This document shows positions 23,192 to 33,406 of a DNA stretch of 64,000 nucleotides, piece after piece; positions within the stretch are counted from its first letter, which is position 1, and the number at the start of each line of letters is the position of its first letter. The DNA comes from Streptomyces diacarni. Lineage in GTDB: Bacteria > Actinomycetota > Actinomycetes > Streptomycetales > Streptomycetaceae. The stretch spans positions 124,001 to 188,000 of the forward strand of contig NZ_QOIN01000026.1 in NCBI RefSeq assembly GCF_003323715.1, read 5' to 3'. Under the pieces are notes generated by a model. That model made no database searches. It saw only the letters and a list, made by a program, of their open reading frames with translations, and was not told the DNA's origin. The translations under genes and the position numbers were made by a program.

Positions 23192-26080
23192 TCACGTGCC
23201 GGAGCCGGACGCCGCCCGCCGGTGCAGGTGGGCGGCCAGCACCTCCGCCAGGTGCCTGCTGTGGTGGCCGCCCAGTTGGTCCATCTGGGTGCGGCACGAG
23301 TAGCCGTCCGCGAGGACCTCCGTGCCCGGCGCGGCCTCCCGCAGGGAGGGCAGGAGCTGATCCTCGGCGCAGGCCGCGGAAACGGCGTAGTGGCCCTTCT
23401 CGAAGCCGAAGTTGCCGGCCAGGCCGCAGCAGCCGCCGGACAGGTCCCCGGTGAGACCGGCGCGCTCGCGCAGGCGCCGGTCGGCGGCGTCGCCGATGAC
23501 CGCGTGCTGATGGCAGTGGGTCTGGCCGGCCACGGGCCGGTCGACGCGCGGCGGCGCCCAGTCGGGGGCCTGCTCCTGAAGGGTCTGCGCGAAGGTGCGC
23601 ACCGCCCGTGCCAGCCGCGCGGCGCGCGGGTCGTCGCCCAGCAGCTCGGGGACGTCCGAGCGCAGGGCAGCCGCGCACGGAGGCTCCAGCACGGCGATGG
23701 GCAGGCCCGCGTCCAGGGCGGGCTCGATGTGGTCGAGGGTGCGCCGCATGACCGTACGGGCGCGGTCGAGCTGGCCCGTGGAGACGTACGTCAGGCCGCA
23801 GCACACCTGCTTCGGCGGCACGACGGGGCGCAGCCCCGCATCCTGGAAGACGCGCACCGCCGCCGTACCCGCCTCGGGCGAGAGGTAATTGGTGAACGTG
23901 TCGGGCCACAGGACGACGGGGGTGCCGCTCGCCCGCTCCCTGCCCGGCTGCTTGCGCCACCAGCGGGTGAAAGGGGTGCGGGGCAGCGCGGGGATGTCCC
24001 GCTCGGGGGCGAGACCGCCCAGCCGCTTGGCGAGCGCCGCCAGCGGGGGAACCGCGGCTCCGGCGTTCAGCAGCGGCACCGTGCGCGTGGCGTCGGCCAG
24101 GCGCAGCCAGCGCGGCAGCCACCCCATCGAGTAGTGCGCCATCGGGCGCGCCTTGCCCGGGTTGCGCGCGTCACCCTCGTGGTAGTGGTGCAGGAACTCG
24201 GCCTTGTAGGTGGCCATGTCGACGCCGACCGGGCAGTCGCTCTTGCAGCCCTTGCACGACAGGCACAGGTCGAGCGCGTCGTGCACCTCCTCGGACTGCC
24301 ACCCCTGGGTGACGACCTCGCCCGCGAGCATCTCGTGCAGCAGCCGGGCCCGGCCGCGGGTGGAGTGCTTCTCCTCGCCGGTGGCCCGGAAGGACGGGCA
24401 CATCACGCTCGCGCCCGACGCCGTCTCGTTGCGGCACTTGGCGACGCCCACGCAGCGGCGCACGGCGGCCGAGAAGTCTCCCCCGTCGTGCGGGTAGCCG
24501 AACTCGACGTCCACGGGGGTGCGCGGCAGCGGGGCGAAGCGCAGGTTGGCGTCGATCGGTTCGGGCCGCACGAGCATGCCGGGGTTGAGGCCGCCCGCCG
24601 GGTCCCACAGGTCCTTGAAACGGTTGAACAGCCCGATCATCTCGGGCCCGTACATGCGGGGCAGCAGCGCCGCACGCGCCTGCCCGTCGCCGTGCTCGCC
24701 GGAGAGGGAGCCGCCGTGCGCGACGACGGTGTCGGCCAGCGCGGTGGAGAACTCGCGGAACGTGGCGATGCCCGCCTCGTCCATCAGGTCGAAGTCGATG
24801 CGCACGTGGATGCAGCCGTCCCCGAAATGCCCGTAGGGCAGGCCGCGCAGCCCGTACTCGCGCAGCAGTTTGCGGAAGTCGCGCAGGTAGGCGCCCAACC
24901 GCTCGGGAGGCACGGCGCAGTCCTCCCAGCCGGGCCAGGCCTCCGCGTCCTCCGCCATGCCGGGAAGCCGCAGCCGGGTCGCCGTCCCGGAGGCGTCCTC
25001 GCGGATCCGCCACAGCGCGCGCTGCCCGGCCGCGTCCGTGACCAGACTGCGGTCGGTGGTGGACTCGCGGGCGGCGCGGCACAGCGCTTCGGCGTTGGCC
25101 CGCGCGTGGGCCGCGTCGTCGCCGCCGACCTCGACGAACAGCCAGGCGCCGCCCCGGGGGAGCAAGGCGCGGGCCGCGTCGCCCACCAGGTCGTTGGCCA
25201 TGCCCTCGACGGTGAGGGGCCCGTGCGGGAGCAGCCCGGCGGCGGCCTCGGCGGCCGCGCTCTCGTCCGCGTACCCGAGGACGGCCAGCACGCGGGCGCC
25301 CGGTGTCGGCACCAGCCCCACGGTGGCGCGGGTCAGCACGCCCAGGGTGCCCTCGCTGCCGGTGAAGGCGCGCGCCCAGTCCTCGCCCTTCTCGGGCAGC
25401 AGCTCATCCAGCGCGTAGCCGGAGATCCGCCGCGGCAGCTCGGGGAACCCCGTGCGCAGCCGGGCGAGTTCCCCCTGGACGAGAGAGCGCGCCGCGGTGC
25501 GCAGCCGCTCCGGCACCCCGTCGCCGCCGCGCGCGAGGCGGGCCCGCTCACCGCCGAAGGTGAGCACCTCCAGCTCGCGGACGTTGTCCGCGGTGGTGCC
25601 CCAGGCCACCGAGTGGGAGCCGCAGGAGTTGTTGCCAATCATCCCGCCGAGGGTGCAGCGGCTGTGCGTCGAGGGGTCGGGCCCGAAGGTGAGCCCGTAC
25701 GCGCCGGCGGCACCGCGCAGATCGTCCAGGATCACGCCGGGGCGCACCACGGCGGTACGGCTGTCGGGATCCAGGCGCTCGATGGCGCGCAGGTGGCGGG
25801 TGAAGTCGAGGACGACGCCGGCCCCGGTGGCCTGCCCCGCGATCGACGTCCCCGCCCCGCGCGCCACCACGGGCACGCCCTGCTCCCGGCAGACCGCCAG
25901 CACGGCCGCCACGTCGTCGTCATCCCTGGGCGCCACCACACCGAGCGGAACCCGCCGGTAGTTGGAGGCGTCCATCGTCATCAACGCCCTGTCCTGGACG
26001 CCGAACTCCACCTCGCCGCCCCGCACCGCGGCCCGAAGGGCCCGTTCCAGGTCCGCTGCCCGCTCCCGTGCCTCTGCCAT
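23192..26080 (-). CDS. FAD-linked and [4Fe-4S] fused dehydrogenase (D-lactate/2-hydroxyacid type)
   Basis: 962 residues. FAD-binding PCMH domain (about 30-250): VPVVARGAGTSIAGQATGAG, STHSRCTLGGMIGNNSCGSH. FAD-oxidase C-terminal domain (to about 520): LPYGHFGDGCIHVRIDFDLM, GSLSGEHGDGQARAALLPRM. Ferredoxin-type cluster region (about 540-640): CRNETASGASVMCPS and CLSCKGCKSDCPVGVD. Two CCG domains: VCCGLTYVSTGQLDRARTVM and HCHQHAVIG...GCCGLAGNFGFEKGHYAVS. It should oxidize a D-2-hydroxyacid such as D-lactate or D-2-hydroxyglutarate and pass electrons to the respiratory chain. I chose ATG 26080 (MAEARERAADLERAL); the frame stays open to a TTG at 26137. Confidence 0.88.
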   Translation of the reverse strand: MAEARERAADLERALRAAVRGGEVEFGVQDRALMTMDASNYRRVPLGVVAPRDDDDVAAVLAVCREQGVPVVARGAGTSIAGQATGAGVVLDFTRHLRAIERLDPDSRTAVVRPGVILDDLRGAAGAYGLTFGPDPSTHSRCTLGGMIGNNSCGSHSVAWGTTADNVRELEVLTFGGERARLARGGDGVPERLRTAARSLVQGELARLRTGFPELPRRISGYALDELLPEKGEDWARAFTGSEGTLGVLTRATVGLVPTPGARVLAVLGYADESAAAEAAAGLLPHGPLTVEGMANDLVGDAARALLPRGGAWLFVEVGGDDAAHARANAEALCRAARESTTDRSLVTDAAGQRALWRIREDASGTATRLRLPGMAEDAEAWPGWEDCAVPPERLGAYLRDFRKLLREYGLRGLPYGHFGDGCIHVRIDFDLMDEAGIATFREFSTALADTVVAHGGSLSGEHGDGQARAALLPRMYGPEMIGLFNRFKDLWDPAGGLNPGMLVRPEPIDANLRFAPLPRTPVDVEFGYPHDGGDFSAAVRRCVGVAKCRNETASGASVMCPSFRATGEEKHSTRGRARLLHEMLAGEVVTQGWQSEEVHDALDLCLSCKGCKSDCPVGVDMATYKAEFLHHYHEGDARNPGKARPMAHYSMGWLPRWLRLADATRTVPLLNAGAAVPPLAALAKRLGGLAPERDIPALPRTPFTRWWRKQPGRERASGTPVVLWPDTFTNYLSPEAGTAAVRVFQDAGLRPVVPPKQVCCGLTYVSTGQLDRARTVMRRTLDHIEPALDAGLPIAVLEPPCAAALRSDVPELLGDDPRAARLARAVRTFAQTLQEQAPDWAPPRVDRPVAGQTHCHQHAVIGDAADRRLRERAGLTGDLSGGCCGLAGNFGFEKGHYAVSAACAEDQLLPSLREAAPGTEVLADGYSCRTQMDQLGGHHSRHLAEVLAAHLHRRAASGSGT

Positions 26081-26190
26081 GCGCACAGAGTGCACGCTCG
26101 GGCCGGGCGAACGCTGCCCCTTCGGTGATCTGAACAACTGTGTCCCCCGTCACGCGCGCGGGCGGGGGCCACTGCCGGCCGGTCAGCCCG

Positions 26191-26568
26191 TCAGCCCGCG
26201 TACGGATCCGGTGCCGTGAACGTGTCCAGCAGGCGCGGCGGCGCCGCCTGCCGGAAGGAATCGACCACGATGTCCCGCAGCTCCGCCATGTCCTCCAGCG
26301 CCGCCAGCCGGGCCCGCACCCAGTGGGAGCCCGCCTCGTGCGGCGGCACCCAGAACTTCTCCGGCTCGGCCGCGATCAGCTCGCCCCTCTCCAGGCGGGG
26401 GCAGCGCACCGCGAACGAGGACCGGTCGTCCGGCATCGTCAGGAACATCTTTCCCGCGACCCGGAAGGTCGGCATCGCCCACGCCTCGACCTCCTTGGTC
26501 TCGGGAAGCACCAGCGCGAGACGGCGCACGTCATCGGGGCCTGGCCGGCCGGCTCTCGGTCCTGTCAT
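26191..26568 (-). CDS. MmcQ/YjbR-like DNA-binding-fold protein
   Basis: 125 residues: DDVRRLALVLPETKEVEAWA, PTFRVAGKMFLTMPDD, RCPRLERGELIAAEPEKFWV, HWVRARLAALEDMAELRDIV. This is the compact MmcQ/YjbR fold (CyaY-like alpha/beta), common and of unknown function. The start is the ATG at 26568; an extension to 26616 is open but not conserved-looking. Stands alone between the FAD/Fe-S gene and serC. Confidence 0.85.
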   Translation of the reverse strand: MTGPRAGRPGPDDVRRLALVLPETKEVEAWAMPTFRVAGKMFLTMPDDRSSFAVRCPRLERGELIAAEPEKFWVPPHEAGSHWVRARLAALEDMAELRDIVVDSFRQAAPPRLLDTFTAPDPYAG

Positions 26569-26682
26569 GGCCTCAGAGTAGGGGCACCCACCGACAGCGG
26601 CCCGCCGCGCGCCCACCGCGGTCCGCGTCCGCCCGCCGTCTCAGGCGCTGGACGTTCCGCCGTGCCCGCGCCCCGGCGGCAC

Positions 26683-27813
<1,131 letters not shown>

Positions 27814-27832
27814 CCGGTTCCTGAGAGCGTAC

Positions 27833-27877
27833 GGGCGGCCCACCGCCGGGTGGGCCGCCCGCCCTCGTCGGGCGGGC
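27833..27877. terminator. Two overlapping, competing hairpins after serC
   Basis: Perfect 12-bp stem 27833-27844 with 27849-27860 (GCCG loop). The right arm overlaps a second perfect 8-bp stem 27857-27864 with 27870-27877. It stands between the convergent serC and beta-propeller genes. Confidence 0.75.
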
Positions 27878-27942
27878 CGTAGCGCCCCCGGCGGCACCCG
27901 TCTCCCCGGCGGCGCCGGTACCCGCACACGCGGCCCCGCCCC

Positions 27943-28983
27943 TCACTCGCGGCGGCGGAAGAGGCGGCGCAGGCCCCACCACACCGCGAGGGCGACAGCG
28001 AAGGTGGCGGCGCCGAGACCGAGCGTGCGGTCGTCGTCACCGGACGCGCCGCCCTCGCCGCCGCCGCCCTTGCCGTCGCCCTCGGACGAGGACGCCTCAC
28101 GCACCGAGTCGGGCACGGCATCGCCCTCGAGCTGTACCGGCTCGACGCCGCTGCCCTCACCCTCGGAGCCGAACATCAACGTCCGCCCGTCAGGAGTGAA
28201 GGTCACCGACTCGCCCTGCCGCTGCAACGGCACCGCCACGGAGCCAATCTTGTCCGGCTTGCCGTCCTTCCACCGGTAGGCGTAGCCGCTGAAGTAGCCG
28301 CGCAGCACCAGCCGCGTGCCGTCCGGGGAGAACGCCCCGTCGGTGGCCTCGAAGTCGAGGTCGGCGACCCGCGAGAAAGTGTTGGTGCCCGCCGCGTCGA
28401 GGCGCCGCGGTCCTGCGTAGACGCCGGCCTCGCCCTTCGCGTTCTTGCTGGCGATGTAGACGCGCCCGGTCTTGGGGTGCACCATCAGCGACTCGGCGTT
28501 GCGGGGACCGTCGGCGTAGCGGACGGTGTAGCGCGTCGGCGTCACGGTGATGTCGCCGTGCAGCCGCTTCGGTTCGTGGAAGCGGTAGATCCACACCTCC
28601 GACCAGGAGCCGTCGAGGTTGTCGCCGATGTCGCCGACGAACACGTCTCCGTCGGGCCCGACGGAGATGGCCTCCACATCCCGGGGGTCGATGCCGCGCA
28701 GGACGACCCGGGCGACGGTCTTGCCCGTGCGGCTGTCGACGGCGTACACGTACGGTCCGTCGTCGGAGTCGTTGTGCGTCCAGTAGACGCCCTCGTGAGC
28801 GCGGCTGGCGGCCAGGCCACTGGACTCGGTGATGCGCGAGTCCCGGATCGTGAAGCCCTTGGGTTCGTCCGCCGCCCGGGCGGGAAAGGGGGCGGAGGCG
28901 AGCCCCGCGGCCAGGACCGCCGCGGCCAACGCCGCCTTCTGACGGATCCCGACGACGGACCCACGTGTGCGCTCAGAGGACAT
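27943..28983 (-). CDS. Surface-anchored beta-propeller-like protein
   Basis: 346 residues. Signal peptide (QKAALAAAVLAAGLASAPFP then ARAA). A propeller-like body with repeated strand motifs: GVYWTHNDSDDGPYVYAVDS, AISVGPDGDVFVGDIGDN, SLMVHPKTGRVYIASKN, GAFSPDGTRLVLRGYFSG, VTFTPDGRTLMFGSEGEG. A Gly/Ser-rich linker, then a transmembrane helix (TLGLGAATFAVALAVWWGL) with an Arg-rich end RRLFRRRE. That terminal layout is a membrane anchor with positive stop. Extracytoplasmic; function unknown, possibly binding or an esterase-like scaffold. ATG 28983. Confidence 0.75.
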   Translation of the reverse strand: MSSERTRGSVVGIRQKAALAAAVLAAGLASAPFPARAADEPKGFTIRDSRITESSGLAASRAHEGVYWTHNDSDDGPYVYAVDSRTGKTVARVVLRGIDPRDVEAISVGPDGDVFVGDIGDNLDGSWSEVWIYRFHEPKRLHGDITVTPTRYTVRYADGPRNAESLMVHPKTGRVYIASKNAKGEAGVYAGPRRLDAAGTNTFSRVADLDFEATDGAFSPDGTRLVLRGYFSGYAYRWKDGKPDKIGSVAVPLQRQGESVTFTPDGRTLMFGSEGEGSGVEPVQLEGDAVPDSVREASSSEGDGKGGGGEGGASGDDDRTLGLGAATFAVALAVWWGLRRLFRRRE

Positions 28984-29041
28984 GGGCTCAAGTGTCCAGC
29001 ATCACGGTGCGTGTCGGTTGGTGATCCACCAGGATGAGCGC

Positions 29042-29719
29042 ATGCGCATCCTCTTCGTCGGCGACTCCATGACGATCGGAGCCGCGGGCGACCACACCTG
29101 GCGCTACCGGATATGGCAGCACCTGACCCGCACACTGCCGGACGGCACCGTCCACGTCGTCGGCCCGCGCACCGCGCTGCACGAGGACTCGCACCACTAC
29201 GCCGACCCGGACTTCCCCGCACACGCGCGCGCCCACCTCGCCGGCTGGGGCGAGGGCTGGCTGCACATGGCGCCGCTGATAGGCCGGGCGGTGACGGAGC
29301 ACGACGCCGACACGCTGCTCGTCTCGCTGGGCCTGATCGATCTCGGGTTCTACACGGGGCCCGAGCAGACACTGGCCAACGTCGAGACCTTCCTCGCCCG
29401 CGCACGGGCCGCGAACCCGACGTTGCGGGCCGTGCTGCTGCCCGTCATACCCAACGTGCGCGCGGCGAGCGACCCTTCGTTCGCCGCCGTGTGCGCGCAC
29501 TTCAACACGCTGCTGGCCAAGGCGGTGGCCGAACACGCGCAGCCCCGTTCGCCGCTGCTGCTCGCCTCGGTGCCCGAGGACTGGTCGCCCGAGCGCGACA
29601 CCTACGACGGCACACACCCCTCGGCCCACGGCGAGCACCGGATCGCCGCCGCGTTCGCCGACGCACTCCACCAGGCGTGGGCCGTGGGTGGGCCGTACCG
29701 GTTCACACCGGTCTGTTGA
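29042..29719 (+). CDS. SGNH/GDSL-family hydrolase
   Basis: 225 residues. Block I MRILFVGDSMTIGAAGDHTW contains the catalytic Ser in GDS (residue 9). Block III-like LLVSLGLIDLGFYTG replaces the usual GxND with GLIDL, so the oxyanion Asn is missing. Block V YDGTHPSAHGEHRIAAAF carries the Asp and His of the triad (about 195-198). No signal peptide, so cytoplasmic. Probably an esterase or lipase-like enzyme acting on a small ester; the lost Asn may affect activity. The start is ATG 29042 with GGATGAG upstream. Confidence 0.82.
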   Translation: MRILFVGDSMTIGAAGDHTWRYRIWQHLTRTLPDGTVHVVGPRTALHEDSHHYADPDFPAHARAHLAGWGEGWLHMAPLIGRAVTEHDADTLLVSLGLIDLGFYTGPEQTLANVETFLARARAANPTLRAVLLPVIPNVRAASDPSFAAVCAHFNTLLAKAVAEHAQPRSPLLLASVPEDWSPERDTYDGTHPSAHGEHRIAAAFADALHQAWAVGGPYRFTPVC

Positions 29720-29819
29720 CCACAAAAACCGCTCAGCCGTCGATACGGTCACCTTCCGCACTGCGCGCCGGTAGCCGCCCCCGGCCACCGGTCCGGCCCG
29801 TGAGGAAAGGACTGCCCGT

Positions 29820-30860
29820 ATGACACCACGTCACCGCGCCCTCCCCCGCCGGGCGGTGTGGCTGCTGTACGCGCTGGCACCCGCGCTGTGCGCGCTCACC
29901 GCCGCACCCGGCACCCCCGCGGCCGCGGCAACCGGGCGAAAGGACGCGGGCGTGACGATCCCCGTGCAGCAGCACTCCTCCCCACTGCGGACCGTCTCCA
30001 CCGCCGCCTACCGGCTCGACGCCGGGGAGAAACTCGCCCTGGACACCCCCGCCATGACCTTCTCCGTGGACTCATGGGGTTCCGGCCGGCCCACCAACAT
30101 CGGCACCACCCTGCTGCTCACCTGCACGGGCCCGGACGGACGCCCCGCGCTGCGCGCGCACGACGGAGCCAACCTGACCCCCGACGAACAGCACAGGGAA
30201 CCCGACATCCGCGCCCTGCTCGTCGCCGAGGACAGCGGAACCCACCGCTGCGAGCTGAGCGCCTCCGCCTACAGCACCGCCCGCGCCCCGGGCATGACCG
30301 TACGGCTGGCCGGGGAACAGCCGCTCGACGGCGAACGCGGACTGGTGAGCACCCGCGCGAGCCGCGACGCCACCACCTGGACGCGCCCCGCCGCGCAGGG
30401 CGACCTGCTGCTGCCACCCGGCACGGTGGCCGAGCCGATGACCACGCGCGAGAACGTGGGAGCCACCGGGCCCCTGCCCCGCACCCGCATGGACCTCGCG
30501 ATCGACGCCGAGGTCACCGCCTGCAACAGGGCCGACGCCTACGGCCTGTGCGCGCAGCGCCCCGCGCACGCCTCGGGCGCCACGCTCGCCTCCTGGGTGG
30601 AGGTCCAGGGACTGGACGAGGCGGGCGAGCCGGTGGGCGCACCGCACAGGTCCCCCACCCAGACTCAGACGGTGAGCGCCGCCAAGCACCACACGATGCT
30701 GCACCACACGGTGCGGGTCTCGGTCCCCGGCGAGGTCGAGCAGTTGGACATCGCGCTCAAGACGCAGGTCGTCTCCGGGGATCACATGGTCTTCCACGCG
30801 GGCTACGGCTACGCGCGCGGCGTCCTGACCAAACCGCCCTCCGGGCTGCCCGAGATCTGA
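29820..30860 (+). CDS. Secreted protein of unknown function
   Basis: 346 residues. A clear signal peptide (RRAVWLLYALAPALCALTAA ... GTPAAAA). The mature part is beta-rich with four Cys (LLLTCTG/GTHRCELS and VTACNRADAYGLCAQ), suggesting two disulfides, and many Thr/Ala/Pro residues. I see no catalytic motif. ATG 29820 with GAGGAAAGG upstream. Possibly an envelope or extracellular structural protein; not recognised. Confidence 0.7.
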   Translation: MTPRHRALPRRAVWLLYALAPALCALTAAPGTPAAAATGRKDAGVTIPVQQHSSPLRTVSTAAYRLDAGEKLALDTPAMTFSVDSWGSGRPTNIGTTLLLTCTGPDGRPALRAHDGANLTPDEQHREPDIRALLVAEDSGTHRCELSASAYSTARAPGMTVRLAGEQPLDGERGLVSTRASRDATTWTRPAAQGDLLLPPGTVAEPMTTRENVGATGPLPRTRMDLAIDAEVTACNRADAYGLCAQRPAHASGATLASWVEVQGLDEAGEPVGAPHRSPTQTQTVSAAKHHTMLHHTVRVSVPGEVEQLDIALKTQVVSGDHMVFHAGYGYARGVLTKPPSGLPEI

Positions 30861-31116
30861 GCCCGCCGCGTCGCCCCGGGGACCCACGGGGCTCCCGGGC
30901 ACCCGCGCCGCACGGCGAGGGCGGCAAATCCGGCGATATCCCGCCGACTGCCGCATCTTTCGCGTCGGAACCGACCGGCGCCCGTCGTCCGACGCGACCG
31001 GCGCGTCAGACTGTCGATCATGCGTGAGCCCGTCGACCGCACCCGCCGCACTTCTCGTGAACGCCCCGTGCGCAGCGGCCCGAGACCGCGCGCACAGGGC
31101 GCTCACCTCCCCCGAC
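30861..31116. other. Intergenic stretch without recognised features
   Basis: About 256 bases between the secreted-protein gene and the TetR operator. No gene with a plausible start was seen on either strand. Confidence 0.5.
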
Positions 31117-31138
31117 TAATGCGCGCTGACGCGCACTA
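31117..31138. promoter_or_regulatory. Palindromic TetR-type operator candidate
   Basis: TAATGCGCG-CTGA-CGCGCACTA: nine-base arms with one mismatched pair, centred about 70 bases upstream of the TetR start. Size and symmetry fit an autoregulatory TetR operator. Confidence 0.5.
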
Positions 31139-31197
31139 ACTGGTATGACAGTAACCGGAACGCTTCCCTCGACGCAACGCGGAACCACAGCCCGAAC

Positions 31198-31917
31198 ATG
31201 ACCGAGCCACGACCGCACGGATCCGCCCGCCCCGGAGGGCGGACCGCCCGCACCCGCACCGCCGTCCTGGCGGCCGCCCGAGAAGAGCTGCGCACCCAGG
31301 ACTACGCCACCCTCACCGTCGACCTGCTCGCCCAGCGCTCCGGAGTGCACGCCGCCACGATCCGGCGCCGCTGGCGCACGGTGGAGGGCGTCATCACCGA
31401 CCTGCTCGGCGAGTACGGCACCAGCGCCATCCCCATCCCCGACACCGGCGACCTGCGAGGCGACCTGCACGCCATGGCGGGCAACATCGCCGGCTTCCAC
31501 GCCGCTCCCGGCAACCGGCGCCTCGTCGAGGGCATCGTCGCCGCGGCCGCCAAGGAGCCGGGCGCCGAACAGGTACTGCGCGAGACGTTCGGAGGCCGGC
31601 TGCGCCAGGTCTCGGTACTGCTGGAGCGGGCCGTCGCACGCGGCCAGGTGCCGCCCGACACCGACACCGTGGAGGTCATCGCCGCCCTCAGCGCCCCCTT
31701 CTACTACCGGCTGCTGATCAGCCGCCGCCCCCTCGACGCCGAACTCGTCCGCACCAGCGCCGAGTCCGCCTACCTGGCCGCGACGCGCGGCGTCTTCCGC
31801 CGCCGCGCAACGGATGCGCCGGACGGCACGCCCCCGGACAGCACGCCCTCGGACGTCCCGCCTTCGGACGAGGCGCCCCCGGACGGCGCCACGCCGGGCG
31901 ACACGACCAGCGGGTGA
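31198..31917 (+). CDS. TetR/AcrR-family regulator
   Basis: 239 residues. HTH near the N terminus (about 17-62): RTRTAVLAAAREELRTQDYA, TVDLLAQRSGVHAATIRRRW. C-terminal dimerization/ligand domain (about 75-200) with RLRQVSVLLERAVARGQVPP and FYYRLLISRRPLDAELV, a TetR_C_11-type ending. The last 35 residues are Pro/Asp/Ser repeats of low complexity. ATG 31198. Autoregulation through the palindrome at 31117-31138 is likely. The aldo/keto reductase 340 bases downstream may be a target. Confidence 0.88.
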   Translation: MTEPRPHGSARPGGRTARTRTAVLAAAREELRTQDYATLTVDLLAQRSGVHAATIRRRWRTVEGVITDLLGEYGTSAIPIPDTGDLRGDLHAMAGNIAGFHAAPGNRRLVEGIVAAAAKEPGAEQVLRETFGGRLRQVSVLLERAVARGQVPPDTDTVEVIAALSAPFYYRLLISRRPLDAELVRTSAESAYLAATRGVFRRRATDAPDGTPPDSTPSDVPPSDEAPPDGATPGDTTSG

Positions 31918-31922
31918 CACGG

Positions 31923-32180
31923 GCCACGGGCGGCTAGCCGCCGCAGGCAGCAGGCCGCGGGCCACAAGGCCGCAGGTCCCGGGCGGCGGGCCGCGGGGCC
32001 GCCGGCAGCGGGCCGCAGGCCGCAGACCACAAGCGGCAGGCAGCGGACGGCGGGCCACAACCGGCAGGTACGGGCGGCGGGCCGCAAGGCCGCAGACGGC
32101 AGGCGACGGGCGGCAGGCAGCAGGCCGCAGACCGCAGGCCGCAGACGGCAGGCAGCAGGCCGCAGGACGCAGGACGAGGG
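31923..32180. repeat. Degenerate minisatellite of GGCCGCAG-type units
   Basis: About 260 bases made almost wholly of variants of GGCAGGCAGCA, GGCCGCAG and GGGCGGCGGGCC, strongly purine-biased (G/A/C, almost no T) on the plus strand. On the minus strand it would read as repeated LRPAAC/GLRPAA. No credible gene. This fills the gap between the TetR and aldo/keto reductase genes. Confidence 0.75.
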
Positions 32181-32257
32181 GGGGCTCAGGTCGCGCGCGG
32201 GAGGTAATCTGCCGCGCGTCTTGCTTCGAGCGCACTCCAGCCGCCTAGCGTGGCCGC

Positions 32258-33256
32258 ATGAGGTACACGCAGCTCGGACGTACGGGACTCAAGGTCAGCA
32301 GGCTCGTTCTCGGCACGATGAACTTCGGGCCGCAGACCGGCGAGGCCGACAGCCACACGATCATGGACGCCGCGCTGGACGCCGGTGTCAACTTCTTCGA
32401 CACCGCCAACGCCTACGGCTGGGGCGACAACAAGGGCCGCACCGAGGAGATCATCGGCAGCTGGTTCGCCAAGGGCGAGGGGCGGCGCGACAAGACGATT
32501 CTGGCGACCAAGGGCTACGCCAACATGGCGGGCGACGGCGTGCCGCCGTGGCCCAACCACGACAAGCTCTCCGCCGTCAACATCCGCAGGTCCGTCGAGG
32601 CGAGTCTGCGGCGCCTGGGAACCGACCGCATCGACCTGTACCAGTTCCACCACGTCGACCGGGCCACGCCCTGGGACGAGATCTGGCAGGCCATGGACGT
32701 CCTCGTACAGCAGGGCAAGGTCCTCTACGTCGGCTCCAGCAATCACGCGGGCTGGCATCTCGCCCAGGCCAACGAGACGGCCGCGCGGCGCGGCTCGCTC
32801 GGGCTGGTCAGCGAGCAGTGCCTGTACAACCTCGCCGAGCGCCGCGCCGAGATGGAGGTCGTCCCGGCCGCGGAGGCCTACGGGCTCGGGGTCATCCCGT
32901 GGTCGCCGCTGCACGGCGGGCTGCTGGGCGGTGCGCTGCGCAAGGCACGGGAGGGCGGCGGTGGCCGCACCGCGTCGGGGCGCGCCGCCACCGCGCTGGA
33001 GGATCCGGCCGTCAGGGACCGGATCGAGGCTTACGAGAGTCTGGCGGCCGAGCACGGCCTGGAGCCAGGCGAGGTGGCCCTCGCCTGGCTGCTGTCGCGG
33101 CCCGGCGTCACCGGGCCGATCGTCGGTCCGCGCACCGCAGACCAGCTCACTTCGGCACTGCGCGCCGTCGAACTCGACCTCGGCGACGCGCTGCTCGCCT
33201 CGCTGGATGAGATCTTCCCGGGGCCTGGGCCCTCCCCGGAGGCCTTCGCCTGGTGA
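32258..33256 (+). CDS. Aldo/keto reductase
   Basis: 332 residues, NADPH-dependent (alpha/beta)8 oxidoreductase. MRYTQLGRTGLKVSRLVLGT is the family N terminus; catalytic tetrad Asp/Tyr in FFDTANAYGWGDNKGRTEE (about 48-66), Lys in ILATKGYA (about 87) and His in YQFHHVDRATPWDEIWQAMD. NADP binding is shown by VSEQCLYNLAERRAEMEVVP, GVIPWSPLHGGLLGG and PIVGPRTADQL. Closest to the YajO/KCNAB-like group that reduces small aldehydes. ATG 32258. Confidence 0.93.
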   Translation: MRYTQLGRTGLKVSRLVLGTMNFGPQTGEADSHTIMDAALDAGVNFFDTANAYGWGDNKGRTEEIIGSWFAKGEGRRDKTILATKGYANMAGDGVPPWPNHDKLSAVNIRRSVEASLRRLGTDRIDLYQFHHVDRATPWDEIWQAMDVLVQQGKVLYVGSSNHAGWHLAQANETAARRGSLGLVSEQCLYNLAERRAEMEVVPAAEAYGLGVIPWSPLHGGLLGGALRKAREGGGGRTASGRAATALEDPAVRDRIEAYESLAAEHGLEPGEVALAWLLSRPGVTGPIVGPRTADQLTSALRAVELDLGDALLASLDEIFPGPGPSPEAFAW

Positions 33257-33266
33257 GGACCGCGGC

Positions 33267-33365
33267 TCAGTGACCGCTCAGTGCCGAGGCCAGGACGACC
33301 ACGACGAAGAGCGCCACCAGCACACCGGTCACGATGCGCATTCTGGTCTTCGCGTTCACGGTCAC
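33267..33365 (-). CDS. Small single-helix membrane protein
   Basis: About 30-32 residues: a basic start (VNAKTRMR) and one membrane helix IVTGVLVALFVVVVLASALS ending GH. Starts available are GTG 33365 and GTG 33359. Located just downstream of thpR on the same strand, 10 bases from the aldo/keto reductase stop. Too short for usual ORF calling, but the helix is clean and the codon bias normal. Confidence 0.55.
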   Translation of the reverse strand: MTVNAKTRMRIVTGVLVALFVVVVLASALSGH

Positions 33366-33406
33366 CACGGTAACCGGCGGCTGCGGCGGGCCCTGGCCCG
33401 GCCCCG

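Noticed and set aside
31018..32235. 405-codon minus-strand frame with LRPAAC repeats
   Set aside because: Translation of the degenerate minisatellite and antisense of TetR; no start with ribosome binding site.
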